From contig CAILNN010000100.1 of assembly GCA_903835555.1 (NCBI GenBank), positions 1-36,777 of the forward strand: a stretch of DNA of 36,777 bases, read 5' to 3'. Shown here in pieces: positions 14,457 through 23,030 of this stretch (within the stretch, counting starts at the first letter, position 1; each line of letters opens with the position of its first letter). Position numbers and translations under genes: made by a program. The stretch is from an uncultured Verrucomicrobiota bacterium. Its GTDB lineage: Bacteria; Verrucomicrobiota; Verrucomicrobiia; Limisphaerales; UBA9464. The notes beneath the pieces were generated by a model that was given only the letters and a program-made list of their open reading frames with translations, had not been told where the DNA came from and did not search any database.

Positions 14457-16907
14457 TCAGGCGGCATTGGACGGGGTCCATCGGCGTATCATCAGCGCCT
14501 TCATGGCGTCATTGACCACCAGGCAAGAAACCATGGCAAAACCAAAAACGAGCATCGTCTGCCGCCACGGCAAAGGTACAAGTCCCGGCAGATGGACGAA
14601 AGTTAACAACGTGCCTCCAACAGCATTTGCGACGATGGCCGCAATAAGGCTCCAACTTGGCATTGTTGCCCCGAACCATCGTCGCTCCCTTGCAGAGACG
14701 ATGGAGAACGCAGCGAAGTAGAGGAGGGTCAGAAAGCTGAACGTGCAAAGGCGATCGGCGCTAGTCGCTAACTCGAACCGACGCCATGCAAACCATAGTA
14801 GAAACAACGCCTCGACAACCATGATTACTCCGAGGACCACCGACACCCACACGAATCCAGCGATGTTCCAGGTTTCCGGCTTCTTTGAAGATCGTACATT
14901 GTCGGTAGCCAGAGAGATTTTGGCGAAGTCTGTCATGAATGTCAGGAGCAACATCGCAAACGCTGATACCACGAACCGCCCCGTGACAATATAGGCGATG
15001 GCGACGAAGGACGACTTGAGTATGGTTCGGCTAATCTTGTTGATGACCCAGGTCAGGATGCGTTGGTAAATGGTTCGCCCCTGCTCGACTAGGGCCACAA
15101 TGTTAATTAAGCCAGCTTCGGTGAGCACCACGCTTGCGGCACCCTTCGCTACGTCCGTCGCGGTACTTACGGCGATTCCAACCTCGGCTTGGCGCAAGGC
15201 CGGGGCGTCGTTGACGCCATCCCCGGTCATGCCGGTCACATGGCCCGCCGCCTGAAGGTTCTTCACCACCATATACTTGTCCTCGGGGAACACTTCTGCG
15301 AGGCCGTCGGCACCATCCATGAGATTCAGCGCGGTTTTTCCTTTCTCTGCCTCTGATGCCTTCAAATCGGACGCCCGGCGGATATTGGGCAACCCAACCC
15401 CTTTTCCAATTTCAGTTGCCACCGCCAAAGCGTCGCCCGTGAGCATCTTAACGGAAACGCCCAGATCATGGAGAGTCGCGATCAACTGCTTTGCGTCAGG
15501 CCGCAGTGGATCGTAGAGTGCGACCAATCCAATTAAGGCAATGGCCCCGGTCTCGGGACCATGAGCCACCGCGAGCATCCGATAGCCTTTTGCAGCAGAA
15601 TCCTGGATGCGAGACTCGAGAGCCTCGATCGCCGAAGCCTTTAAGCCACATGCCTCGCCAATCGATCGCACGGCACCCTTCATCACCCGAAACCGCCGCC
15701 CATCCTGCTCTATAATAGCTTCGGTGCGACGGTTCTTTGCGTCAAACGGGGAGAACGAGATGCGGGTCGCCTTCGAAACCGTGTCGGACAGGTGACGCTC
15801 CGTCGCGGCGGCAAGAAACACCAGGTCAATAGGGTCCTGATTGGACTGCTGTGACGCCAGTGCGCCAGCTACGACCACTTGTGCTTCGGTGGCCTGATCC
15901 AACGGGATTACCTCCGTGACAGCTAATTGGTTCATGGTGATGGTACCGGTCTTATCTACGCAGAGCACGTCCATTGTCGCGGCGTCTTCGGCAGCACTGA
16001 GGCGGGTGACTAAAACACCCCGCTTGGCGAGTTCTTTTGCCCCGAGCGCCATGCTGACGGTAAACATCACCGGCAGGGCGACCGGCACGGCGCTCATCAA
16101 TAGCACAAGCAATAGGGGGACCATCTCCAGCAGGGGTACGCCGCGCAGGAGCGATAAACAGACCACTATGGCGAGCAGGACGCCGACGACGGCAAAGAGC
16201 CAGCGCACCACCTTGGCCACCACCATTTCGATGTGCAGCTTTGGTCGTGCATTCTGCACGAGCTCGGTCGTGCGGCCGAACCAGGTCTTTGAGCCTATGA
16301 GGACCACCACCGCGTTCCCTTCCCCCTGCCGGACTACCGAGCCCTCGGAGAGAATTGCTCCAGGCAACTTGTCGGCATCCTTGGATTCCCCGGTGAGCGC
16401 GGATTGATCGACAGTTATCATTCCGGTCAGAAGTTTTGCATCGGCGGGAACAATATCACCAGGCCTCAACCGTAAAACGTCACCAGGTACCAACTCTCTG
16501 GCAGGAACCATCCGCCAGGCCGCATTGCGGAGCACCCGCGAGTTGACCTGAAGCTTTCGGCGAAGTGCCTCGACAACTCCGGAGGCTCGCCGTTCTTGTA
16601 GAACGCTCAAAATAGCGTTGGTAACGAGCAAACCGCTGATCACTATGAGGTCGGAGTACTTCCCCAGCACGGCCGATAGAATCATGATCAATTCGAGCAT
16701 CCACGCGGACAGACCCCAAAATTTGCCGAGGAATACGAGAACCGGGCGGCCTTTCTTTTGGGCGACTTCATTGAAGCCATTTTCCCCTCGGCGCGCTTCG
16801 ACGTCCGAAGTTGCGAGTCCCGTATCGGGGTTAACCTGGAGTTTGGCGAGTGTGTCTGGAATTGAAAGCGATAGGATTTCAGGCACGTTGACAGTGTTCG
16901 TGGTCAT
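14457..16907 (-). CDS. P-type ATPase, plasma-membrane proton-pump type (P3A-like)
   Basis: This is an 816-residue cation pump. It has the actuator loop TGES at 172-175, the phosphorylation site DKTGTIT with D318, and the hinge TGDGVNDAP at 561-569. Membrane segments lie around 53-105, 235-290 and in the C-terminal third. The ALPVMFTVSMALGAKEL stretch before the P domain and the overall length match P3A H+-ATPases rather than heavy-metal pumps, which carry CPC here. It would export protons using ATP. The gene is monocistronic on the minus strand, following the TolC gene across a 182-bp gap that holds a nested inverted repeat. All signature residues are intact, so it should be functional. Confidence 0.92.
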   Translation of the reverse strand: MTTNTVNVPEILSLSIPDTLAKLQVNPDTGLATSDVEARRGENGFNEVAQKKGRPVLVFLGKFWGLSAWMLELIMILSAVLGKYSDLIVISGLLVTNAILSVLQERRASGVVEALRRKLQVNSRVLRNAAWRMVPARELVPGDVLRLRPGDIVPADAKLLTGMITVDQSALTGESKDADKLPGAILSEGSVVRQGEGNAVVVLIGSKTWFGRTTELVQNARPKLHIEMVVAKVVRWLFAVVGVLLAIVVCLSLLRGVPLLEMVPLLLVLLMSAVPVALPVMFTVSMALGAKELAKRGVLVTRLSAAEDAATMDVLCVDKTGTITMNQLAVTEVIPLDQATEAQVVVAGALASQQSNQDPIDLVFLAAATERHLSDTVSKATRISFSPFDAKNRRTEAIIEQDGRRFRVMKGAVRSIGEACGLKASAIEALESRIQDSAAKGYRMLAVAHGPETGAIALIGLVALYDPLRPDAKQLIATLHDLGVSVKMLTGDALAVATEIGKGVGLPNIRRASDLKASEAEKGKTALNLMDGADGLAEVFPEDKYMVVKNLQAAGHVTGMTGDGVNDAPALRQAEVGIAVSTATDVAKGAASVVLTEAGLINIVALVEQGRTIYQRILTWVINKISRTILKSSFVAIAYIVTGRFVVSAFAMLLLTFMTDFAKISLATDNVRSSKKPETWNIAGFVWVSVVLGVIMVVEALFLLWFAWRRFELATSADRLCTFSFLTLLYFAAFSIVSARERRWFGATMPSWSLIAAIVANAVGGTLLTFVHLPGLVPLPWRQTMLVFGFAMVSCLVVNDAMKALMIRRWTPSNAA

Positions 16908-16960
16908 TGGCGTGTCTGCCCAAGACCAGATTCAATTCGGCAAATGCGCCTGGTTTCCTG

Positions 16961-17071
16961 AATCCCATGGGCGCAAAGCCAATATAGATTGGATTCGCTG
17001 CTGCAGCGAATTGGCTCCCTGTCCAGGGAATCCACGAGTCGTACTTCGGCAATTGACTTTCCCATGGGATT
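16961..17071. repeat. Nested inverted repeat between the TolC and ATPase genes
   Basis: Outer arms AATCCCATGGG (16961-16971) and CCCATGGGATT (17061-17071) are perfect inverted copies, with partial pairing continuing inward (GCAAAGCCAAT against AATTGACTTT). Inside lies ATTCGCTGCTGCAGCGAAT (16993-17011), arms of nine around one base. There is no U-tract. It could be a small mobile hairpin, a terminator for the pump operon, or a regulator site for the ATPase gene. Confidence 0.55.
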
Positions 17072-17089
17072 TTTGTCCTCCCCTACTTC

Positions 17090-18430
17090 CTACTTCAAGT
17101 TCCCAGTCTCAAATTCGAGCCTGTCGCGTTGCATCAGGTATTCATATTGGGCATTGGCACGGGCCACTTGCGCGCTAGTTTCTGTCAACTCGGCTTGGTT
17201 GAGATCCAGAAATGAACTCAGTCCCTGTTCGTAACGGGCCTTTGCCAGAGCCAAAGACGCGTCGGCGTTTTGCACCAGCGCCTCCGTCAGGCGGATTTGC
17301 TCACATGCATGATGGGCCGCCAGCCACGACAATCGAACCTCGCGCATCACCGATTCTTCCACATCCCGTACCTTCGCTTCGGCGGCGTCCGCCAGTGCCT
17401 TGGCTTGTCGCTGTCGGCCCGAAGTGTATCCTCCGTTGAATAGCGGAAGACTGATGTTGACCCCAGCCGCCGCGAAACGGCTCTCCAAATGGTCGTCGTG
17501 GATAAGGGAAGCTCCGCCCGAGCCAAAGGCATTCAGAGTTGGGTAATCGAGAGCGGTTTCGGCCTTCTGTCGTTCTCGGGCTGAGCGCTGCTCAGCTTGC
17601 GCTAGCGCAACCTCCGGTCGATGTGCCAGGGCAACGACAACCATTCCGCCAACCTCCTCGGCCATGTCGAGGGCGGTTGTTACCTCTTCTACTTGAATTG
17701 ATTCTGGAGACTTGATCCCGGTCAACGAGGCCAGGGTGGTTTGGGCGGATTGAATCTCTGTTTCCGCCTGGTCGAGCAATAACCGTGATTCCTCGACCGC
17801 GACCCGCGCAAAGCTGACGTCCAATTGGGACCTCAGTTGGTTGCTGGCCAGGTTGCTGATGTACTCCAGTACCAATTTTCGCGCGTCGCTTCTCTGAATG
17901 GCGACTCGGCGCAAGGCCAGTCCTCGCAGCACCTGAAAATAGGCCCCATCCACCTCCAATAACAATTGAGCCCGGGTCGCCAGCACCTGTTCACGGCTCG
18001 ATTTCTCGTCTTCCCGGGCGGAAGCTGTTAAATGCGAGGTCCGCCCAAAATCGGTCAACACCTGAGTGAAGCTCAACCCGACCGCCGCACGGTCATAAAT
18101 CAACGGGTTATTGAGCCCGCCTGCTGCTATCCGGGTGTTGGCGTCCCCAGTTCCCACAGCCGTGCCATTGAGCGATACCGTCGGGAAATAGGCCGAACGG
18201 GCAACGGTGGTCGCAGCGCGCGCGGCGACGGCTCGAAGTTCCGCTACCGTGATTCCAGGATGATTTTGGAGTACCCGCTCCCTTGCTATTGGGAGAGACA
18301 GGACATAAGGCGACCCCGTCACCGCCGTTGCATTCGTCTCCCCGTGAGCTTCTAACGCGGCCCATGCCACAACCCATAATAGCGCTGCCGAAGCGATCGC
18401 CCGTAAATAGCAAATGGATATAGGAATCAT
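17090..18430 (-). CDS. TolC-family outer-membrane efflux channel
   Basis: Starting at ATG 18430, the 446-residue protein has a signal peptide (MIPISICYLRAIASAALLWV). Two outer-membrane-efflux repeats follow: ARERVLQNHPGITVAELRAV with SLNGTAVGTG, and HRPEVALAQAEQRSARERQK with AKARYEQGLSSFLDLNQAEL. Long alanine-rich coiled helices between them are typical of TolC. It forms the outer-membrane exit duct of a tripartite pump. The start overlaps the stop of the RND gene as ATGA (18427-18430), which fixes this start and implies translational coupling. Confidence 0.92.
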   Translation of the reverse strand: MIPISICYLRAIASAALLWVVAWAALEAHGETNATAVTGSPYVLSLPIARERVLQNHPGITVAELRAVAARAATTVARSAYFPTVSLNGTAVGTGDANTRIAAGGLNNPLIYDRAAVGLSFTQVLTDFGRTSHLTASAREDEKSSREQVLATRAQLLLEVDGAYFQVLRGLALRRVAIQRSDARKLVLEYISNLASNQLRSQLDVSFARVAVEESRLLLDQAETEIQSAQTTLASLTGIKSPESIQVEEVTTALDMAEEVGGMVVVALAHRPEVALAQAEQRSARERQKAETALDYPTLNAFGSGGASLIHDDHLESRFAAAGVNISLPLFNGGYTSGRQRQAKALADAAEAKVRDVEESVMREVRLSWLAAHHACEQIRLTEALVQNADASLALAKARYEQGLSSFLDLNQAELTETSAQVARANAQYEYLMQRDRLEFETGNLK

Positions 18431-21400
18431 GATGTGGCGGATGAATTTCCCCGGTCGTGCAACCAAACGTAAGCCGCTGGTACCAGAAAAACGGAAAGAA
18501 CAACCGATACGCCTAACCCGCCAATGATAGCGCGGGCTAGAGGAGCATACGCTTCGCTTCCTGTTCCCCATTTCAAGGCCATCGGAATCAGTCCAATCAA
18601 AGTGGCCAGCGAAGTCATCAAGATCGGGCGCAGGCGAACCCGGCATGCCATGGCTGCCGCCTCTCGGACCCCCATGCCGTCTCGACAAAGTCGATTGGTG
18701 AATTCAACGATCAGGATGCTGTTGGAAACGACGATGCCAACCATCATCACCACTCCCATCAGTGACATGATGTTAAAGGTGGTGCCTGTGATCCAAAGAA
18801 GCCCCAGCACACCGGTCAATCCGGTGGGAACCGCCAATAGAATGAGGAGTGGATCGATAAAGGACCGAAACTGGGCGAGCAGGATTAGGTAGACCAGAAT
18901 CACCGACAATAGCAGCCCAAAGCCAAAACTCCGAAAGGACCGGTCCATTCCGACCACGCTGCCCCGCACCGCCACCCGTGTATTCTCCGGGGGCGGCATC
19001 GCATCCAAGATACTCTGAACGGTTCGGTTCAAATCCCCCAAGTCTTCGCTCACTGGAGCGACATACACATCAATGACCCGCCGCAATTGATAATGGTCCA
19101 CCTCTGTCGGGGAACGGGTCGGCGTGAGTCGGCTAACCGCATCCAAGTGGGCCGGACGAGGCTGCCCTGGTCCCCGCAACGTGATGGATTGCAGGTCTTC
19201 CAAACGGGTTACCTTGTTTTCCGGGTACTGCACCGTTAGCAGGTAGTCATTACCGGTTTTTGGGTCGACCCAGAAGCTCGGCGCGATCATCCCATCGGAT
19301 GTCAACGCGGTGATGACGTTCTGAATCACCTCCCGCTCGCTGAGGCCTAGTTGTGACGCCCGCTGGCGATCGATATCGAGCCGTAATGCAGGATAATCGA
19401 CATCCTGTGGAACCAACACGTCAGCGACCCCGCGCAGACCACGAAGTCGCTCTGCCAATTCCGTTGCATAGGCGTGGGATCGATTCAGGTCTGAACCCGT
19501 CACCTGAATATCGATCGGTGCCGGTAGGCCCAGATTGAGCACGGCGTCTACCAAACCGCCCGATTGAAAATAGGTATTCAGTTCGGGAACCTCCCGCTGC
19601 AGCCGGGCGCGAACTCGCGCCATGTACGTGTAACTTCCGATTTTATGCGCCTCTTTAAGGCTGACTTGAACAAAGGCGGTATGCTGCCCGGCATTGCTCG
19701 TATATATGGCCGAAAAATCCGGCGTGATGCCGATATTGGCGACGATACGTTCCAACTCTTCGTCGGGGACTTCCTGATGGATGATCGCCTCGACTTTGGA
19801 AACCAATCCTTCGGTGATTTCCAGCCGGGAACCGGTGGGAGCCTTGAGATTGACGACGAATTGGCCGGGATCGGTGCGGGGAAAATAGGCGGTGCCAACC
19901 CATGGGAATAGCCCCAGACTAATAATGAAAAGTCCAAGAATGAGTCCCGCCGTCCATCTATAATGTCGTAAGGCAACCGCCAGAATCGACTCATACCGCA
20001 CGAGGACACTCTCGAATCCAGCATTGAATCCAGCCTGAATCTTTCCCGCTACTCCGGAACCACCGGTATGTCCATGTGCCACCGACTCGGGACGAATAAA
20101 TAAAGAACAAAAAAGTGGCACCACCGACATCGCCACCAGATAGGATGCCAGGACGGAAATTACAACCCCTGCCGCTAAAGAACCAAAGAGGTAACGACTG
20201 ACACCATCCAGAAAGGTCACCGGAAAGAAAACCACCACCGTGGTCAAAGTCGCGGCGAGAACCGGCAGAGCGACCTCAATTCCACCGTGCTCCGCAGCCA
20301 TCGGACCATGCGTGCCCTTTTCCAGGTGTCGAAAGATGTTTTCCAGTACCACCACTGAATCGTCGATTAGGCGGGACAAGGCGAGGGCTAATCCACCCAG
20401 CACCATGGTGTTGATGGTACCGCCGATGAGTCTAAGTACCGCGAACGTCACGAGCAGTGAGAGTGGGATCGATAGGAAGACCCCGATGGTTGCCCGGCCA
20501 TTTCCTAGAAACAACAGGATCATCACCCCCGTCAAAACCAATCCAGTCAGGCCTTCGTGAATCAGATTCTGAACCGCCGTCTTGACGAAAACGGATTGGT
20601 CGAAAACAACGTCGGTGACCAGATTGCGGGGAACATCCAGTAGTTGCGACAGGGCTCGTCGAACACCGGAAACTACGGCGATGGTGTTGGCATCGCCGCC
20701 TTGCTTCAAGACCGGTAAATACACCGATCGTTGGCCATCGACTCGAACAATGTTGTATTGATTTTGCGAGGCGTCCTTGGCCTCTCCAATGTCTCCCACC
20801 AAGACCGTGGAGCGACCAATTGTTTTGAGCGGTATCTGATTAAGAGCGGCGGGATCGGGAACCTGCGCGTTGGCGTAAAGATTGTAATCAAAGGGCCCTA
20901 CCCGGACATCTCCGGCTGGAAGGATCAGGTTCGATTCGTTCACCGCGCGAACCACGTCCATGATGCTCATTCCGTAGGACTCCAATTTGGTCGGATCGAC
21001 AAACACTTGCATTTGGCGATACCGCCCGCCGAACGGTTGGGGTACCGACGCCCCCGGCACATTGGCCACTTGGTTTCGGACATTGTACTGGCCTTGGTCC
21101 CGGAGTTGGGTCTCATCGAGTCCTTCGCCTTTGAGCGTGATCAGGCAAACGGGCAGGCTGGAGGCATCAAATTTCAAGACAACCGGGGGAAGCGTGCCGG
21201 GAGGTAGACGGCGCAGGTTTGCTGTCGCCAAATTGGCGATGGTGGTCACTGCGGAATCCGGATCAGTGCCGGGCTGAAAATAGACCTTGATCAGGCTGAC
21301 ACCGGGTAAAGACCGCGATTCCATGTGATCGACCCCGCTGGCCAGAGTGAAGAATCGCTCAAACCGTCCGGTGATGGACGATTCAATCTGTTCCGGGGGC

Positions 21401-21555
21401 ATACCCGCGTAAAACGTCGCTACGACCACCACTGGAATTCGAATTTCCGGAAATAGATCGACGGGCAGTTGTAGCAGGCTTGTGAACCCGAGCACCAGCG
21501 TCAGCAGGCAGATAACCAGTACGAAATACGGATAACGAAGGGAAAAGCGCGACAT
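18427..21555 (-). CDS. RND multidrug/metal efflux pump, AcrB-like inner-membrane subunit
   Basis: A 1042-residue RND transporter. It opens MSRFSLRYPYFVLVICLLTL (TM1), continues LPVDLFPEIRIPVVVVATFY, and has the TM4 proton-relay pair D398-D399 in SRLIDDSVVVLENIFRHLEK. The second half repeats the fold (FGFGLLLSVILVYLILLAQF and LMGVVMMVGIVVSNSILIVE). Length and motifs match full-size HAE1/AcrB-like pumps. It uses the proton gradient to drive substrates from periplasm or membrane to the exit duct. It lies 9 bp after the adaptor gene and overlaps the TolC gene by 4 bp. Substrate cannot be told from sequence alone. Confidence 0.94.
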   Translation of the reverse strand: MSRFSLRYPYFVLVICLLTLVLGFTSLLQLPVDLFPEIRIPVVVVATFYAGMPPEQIESSITGRFERFFTLASGVDHMESRSLPGVSLIKVYFQPGTDPDSAVTTIANLATANLRRLPPGTLPPVVLKFDASSLPVCLITLKGEGLDETQLRDQGQYNVRNQVANVPGASVPQPFGGRYRQMQVFVDPTKLESYGMSIMDVVRAVNESNLILPAGDVRVGPFDYNLYANAQVPDPAALNQIPLKTIGRSTVLVGDIGEAKDASQNQYNIVRVDGQRSVYLPVLKQGGDANTIAVVSGVRRALSQLLDVPRNLVTDVVFDQSVFVKTAVQNLIHEGLTGLVLTGVMILLFLGNGRATIGVFLSIPLSLLVTFAVLRLIGGTINTMVLGGLALALSRLIDDSVVVLENIFRHLEKGTHGPMAAEHGGIEVALPVLAATLTTVVVFFPVTFLDGVSRYLFGSLAAGVVISVLASYLVAMSVVPLFCSLFIRPESVAHGHTGGSGVAGKIQAGFNAGFESVLVRYESILAVALRHYRWTAGLILGLFIISLGLFPWVGTAYFPRTDPGQFVVNLKAPTGSRLEITEGLVSKVEAIIHQEVPDEELERIVANIGITPDFSAIYTSNAGQHTAFVQVSLKEAHKIGSYTYMARVRARLQREVPELNTYFQSGGLVDAVLNLGLPAPIDIQVTGSDLNRSHAYATELAERLRGLRGVADVLVPQDVDYPALRLDIDRQRASQLGLSEREVIQNVITALTSDGMIAPSFWVDPKTGNDYLLTVQYPENKVTRLEDLQSITLRGPGQPRPAHLDAVSRLTPTRSPTEVDHYQLRRVIDVYVAPVSEDLGDLNRTVQSILDAMPPPENTRVAVRGSVVGMDRSFRSFGFGLLLSVILVYLILLAQFRSFIDPLLILLAVPTGLTGVLGLLWITGTTFNIMSLMGVVMMVGIVVSNSILIVEFTNRLCRDGMGVREAAAMACRVRLRPILMTSLATLIGLIPMALKWGTGSEAYAPLARAIIGGLGVSVVLSVFLVPAAYVWLHDRGNSSATS

Positions 21556-21564
21556 AGGAACGGT

Positions 21565-22851
21565 TCAACGAGTTTTGGATGAATTGATGAACGCTCGTTC
21601 ATTAAGCCCCTTCGCCGAACCGGAAGCAGGTTCAGCATCTTGCACGTTCACCTCTTGACCTGAACGGATGCGATTACCTCCGGCAATTACGACCGATTCT
21701 CCTTCGCGCAGACCTTCCAACACCTCGGCACGATCCGAGGTCTCTAATCCCAGTCGAACAACTCGTTCCTCAATTCGGTGGTCCGCAGTCACCACCTGGA
21801 CACGGTCCACCGATTGGCGCTTCACCGCTATCAACGGGACACTCAGTGCGTTGGTACGCTCGGCGGGATGAATGATCACTGTCACGTAGGTACCTGGAAC
21901 CAGTTCCAGCGACTCATTTACGATATCGGCTTCAACGTCCATCGTCCGGGTCAAGGAATTGAGTTCATGTCCCAACCGGGCAATCTGATTGGTTACCACC
22001 CGTCCATTATCAAATCGGATTTGAATCCCATCGCCGACATGAAGGCCGGAGACATATCCCATTGAGACCGGGAAGGTGAGTCGCAGACGTTGGGCTTGCG
22101 CCAACCGGACCAGCGGTTTGGCTTGCCCGCTTGGAGCCAGTCCTCCCTGTAGAAAATCGCCAGGATGCGCTGTGAGTCGGGTGACCACCCCGCCAAACGG
22201 AGCCGTGATTTTTGTTGCCGCTTCCTGGGCCAATAATCGTGCTAACTCCGCCTTGGCTACCTGAACCTGTTCGCAGGCCACGGCGTAAGCAGCGGCTGTG
22301 GATTGATCCTTTGCCCGGGCCGTGTCGAGGTCTTGTTGAGAAAGCAATTGAGGCTGGGACCTGGCCGCCGCCTCCAGTCGGGTCCAAGCTACCGATTGCT
22401 CATGGGCAAGCACTTCGCAGCGTTTGGCATCTTCCTCGGCGCGGCGTTGCCCCGCTTTCGCACGCTCTATTTCTTCCGGAAGGAGAGGGACATCGAGTTC
22501 GGCCAATAACTCTCCTTCTTTGACCCGCGAACCCAAGTCTACAAAAAGCTTTCGGACAAATCCCGCCGTGCGGGCCTCTAATTCCACGGCGAACCATGGC
22601 AAAAGCTCACCGGCCACCCGAACCTCGGATTGGAGCTTGCCCCGCGTGATCGGAGCTACCCGAACGCTCGGGCGTGGCTCTGTGGAGGATGACCGATTTC
22701 CTCCTTTTAGTACGCCCCAAGTGCCCAAGGCCAAGGCACATAGAATCAATCCCACGGTGATCAGACGCCACCGATTAGTTCTTGACCCGGGTTGTGGAGG
22801 GTGAACAGGACCCGGCTCAGATGAATGAGGAATAGGATGAGTGTTGTGCAA
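21565..22851 (-). CDS. HlyD-type periplasmic adaptor (membrane fusion protein) of the RND pump
   Basis: This 428-residue protein has one N-terminal membrane helix (WRLITVGLILCALALGTWGV). Next comes the lipoyl half-motif (ARTAGFVRKLFVDLGSRVKE), a coiled-coil hairpin (EEIERAKAGQRRAEEDAKRC), the second half-motif (TKITAPFGGVVTRLTAHPGD) and beta-barrel and proximal domains (LEGLREGESVVIAGGNRIRS). It links the RND pump to TolC. No in-frame ATG is near the N-terminus; TTG 22851 is the likely start, preceded by AGGAAAGG at suitable spacing. Part of that ribosome site lies in the edge of the palindromic repeat inserted between this gene and the kinase gene. Confidence 0.92.
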   Translation of the reverse strand: MHNTHPIPHSSEPGPVHPPQPGSRTNRWRLITVGLILCALALGTWGVLKGGNRSSSTEPRPSVRVAPITRGKLQSEVRVAGELLPWFAVELEARTAGFVRKLFVDLGSRVKEGELLAELDVPLLPEEIERAKAGQRRAEEDAKRCEVLAHEQSVAWTRLEAAARSQPQLLSQQDLDTARAKDQSTAAAYAVACEQVQVAKAELARLLAQEAATKITAPFGGVVTRLTAHPGDFLQGGLAPSGQAKPLVRLAQAQRLRLTFPVSMGYVSGLHVGDGIQIRFDNGRVVTNQIARLGHELNSLTRTMDVEADIVNESLELVPGTYVTVIIHPAERTNALSVPLIAVKRQSVDRVQVVTADHRIEERVVRLGLETSDRAEVLEGLREGESVVIAGGNRIRSGQEVNVQDAEPASGSAKGLNERAFINSSKTR

Positions 22852-22864
22852 GAAATAGACCTTT

Positions 22865-23030
22865 CCTAGGCCGCGTTTTCAAAATGGCTTTGTCTAGATG
22901 CGCCAGCCAAAACAGGCGGGGCGAGGCGCGACGCGGTCGAGTATTTGGATATCCGTGACCGAGGGGCAACGAAGCCCCCGCCTGTTTTGGCCAGCAGATA
23001 GGCAAATGCATTTTGAAAACACGGCCTAGG
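22865..23030. repeat. Complete dispersed palindromic element (166 bp)
   Basis: The two arms are imperfect inverted copies. Each starts CCTAGGCCGYGTTTTCAAAA at its outer end and includes GCCAAAACAGGCGGGG. The centre is GGATATCC (22947-22954). Half copies lie at 310-382 and 29750-29826. The outer CCTAGG carries the TAG stop of the histidine kinase gene on one side, and its other edge feeds into the adaptor's ribosome site. No transposase is encoded, so it would need help in trans, like a MITE or REP-type element. Confidence 0.85.

Noticed and set aside
18431..18688. Upstream extension of the TolC gene
   Set aside because: These bases belong to the 3' end of the RND gene in another frame. The ATGA overlap and the signal peptide fix the start at 18430.
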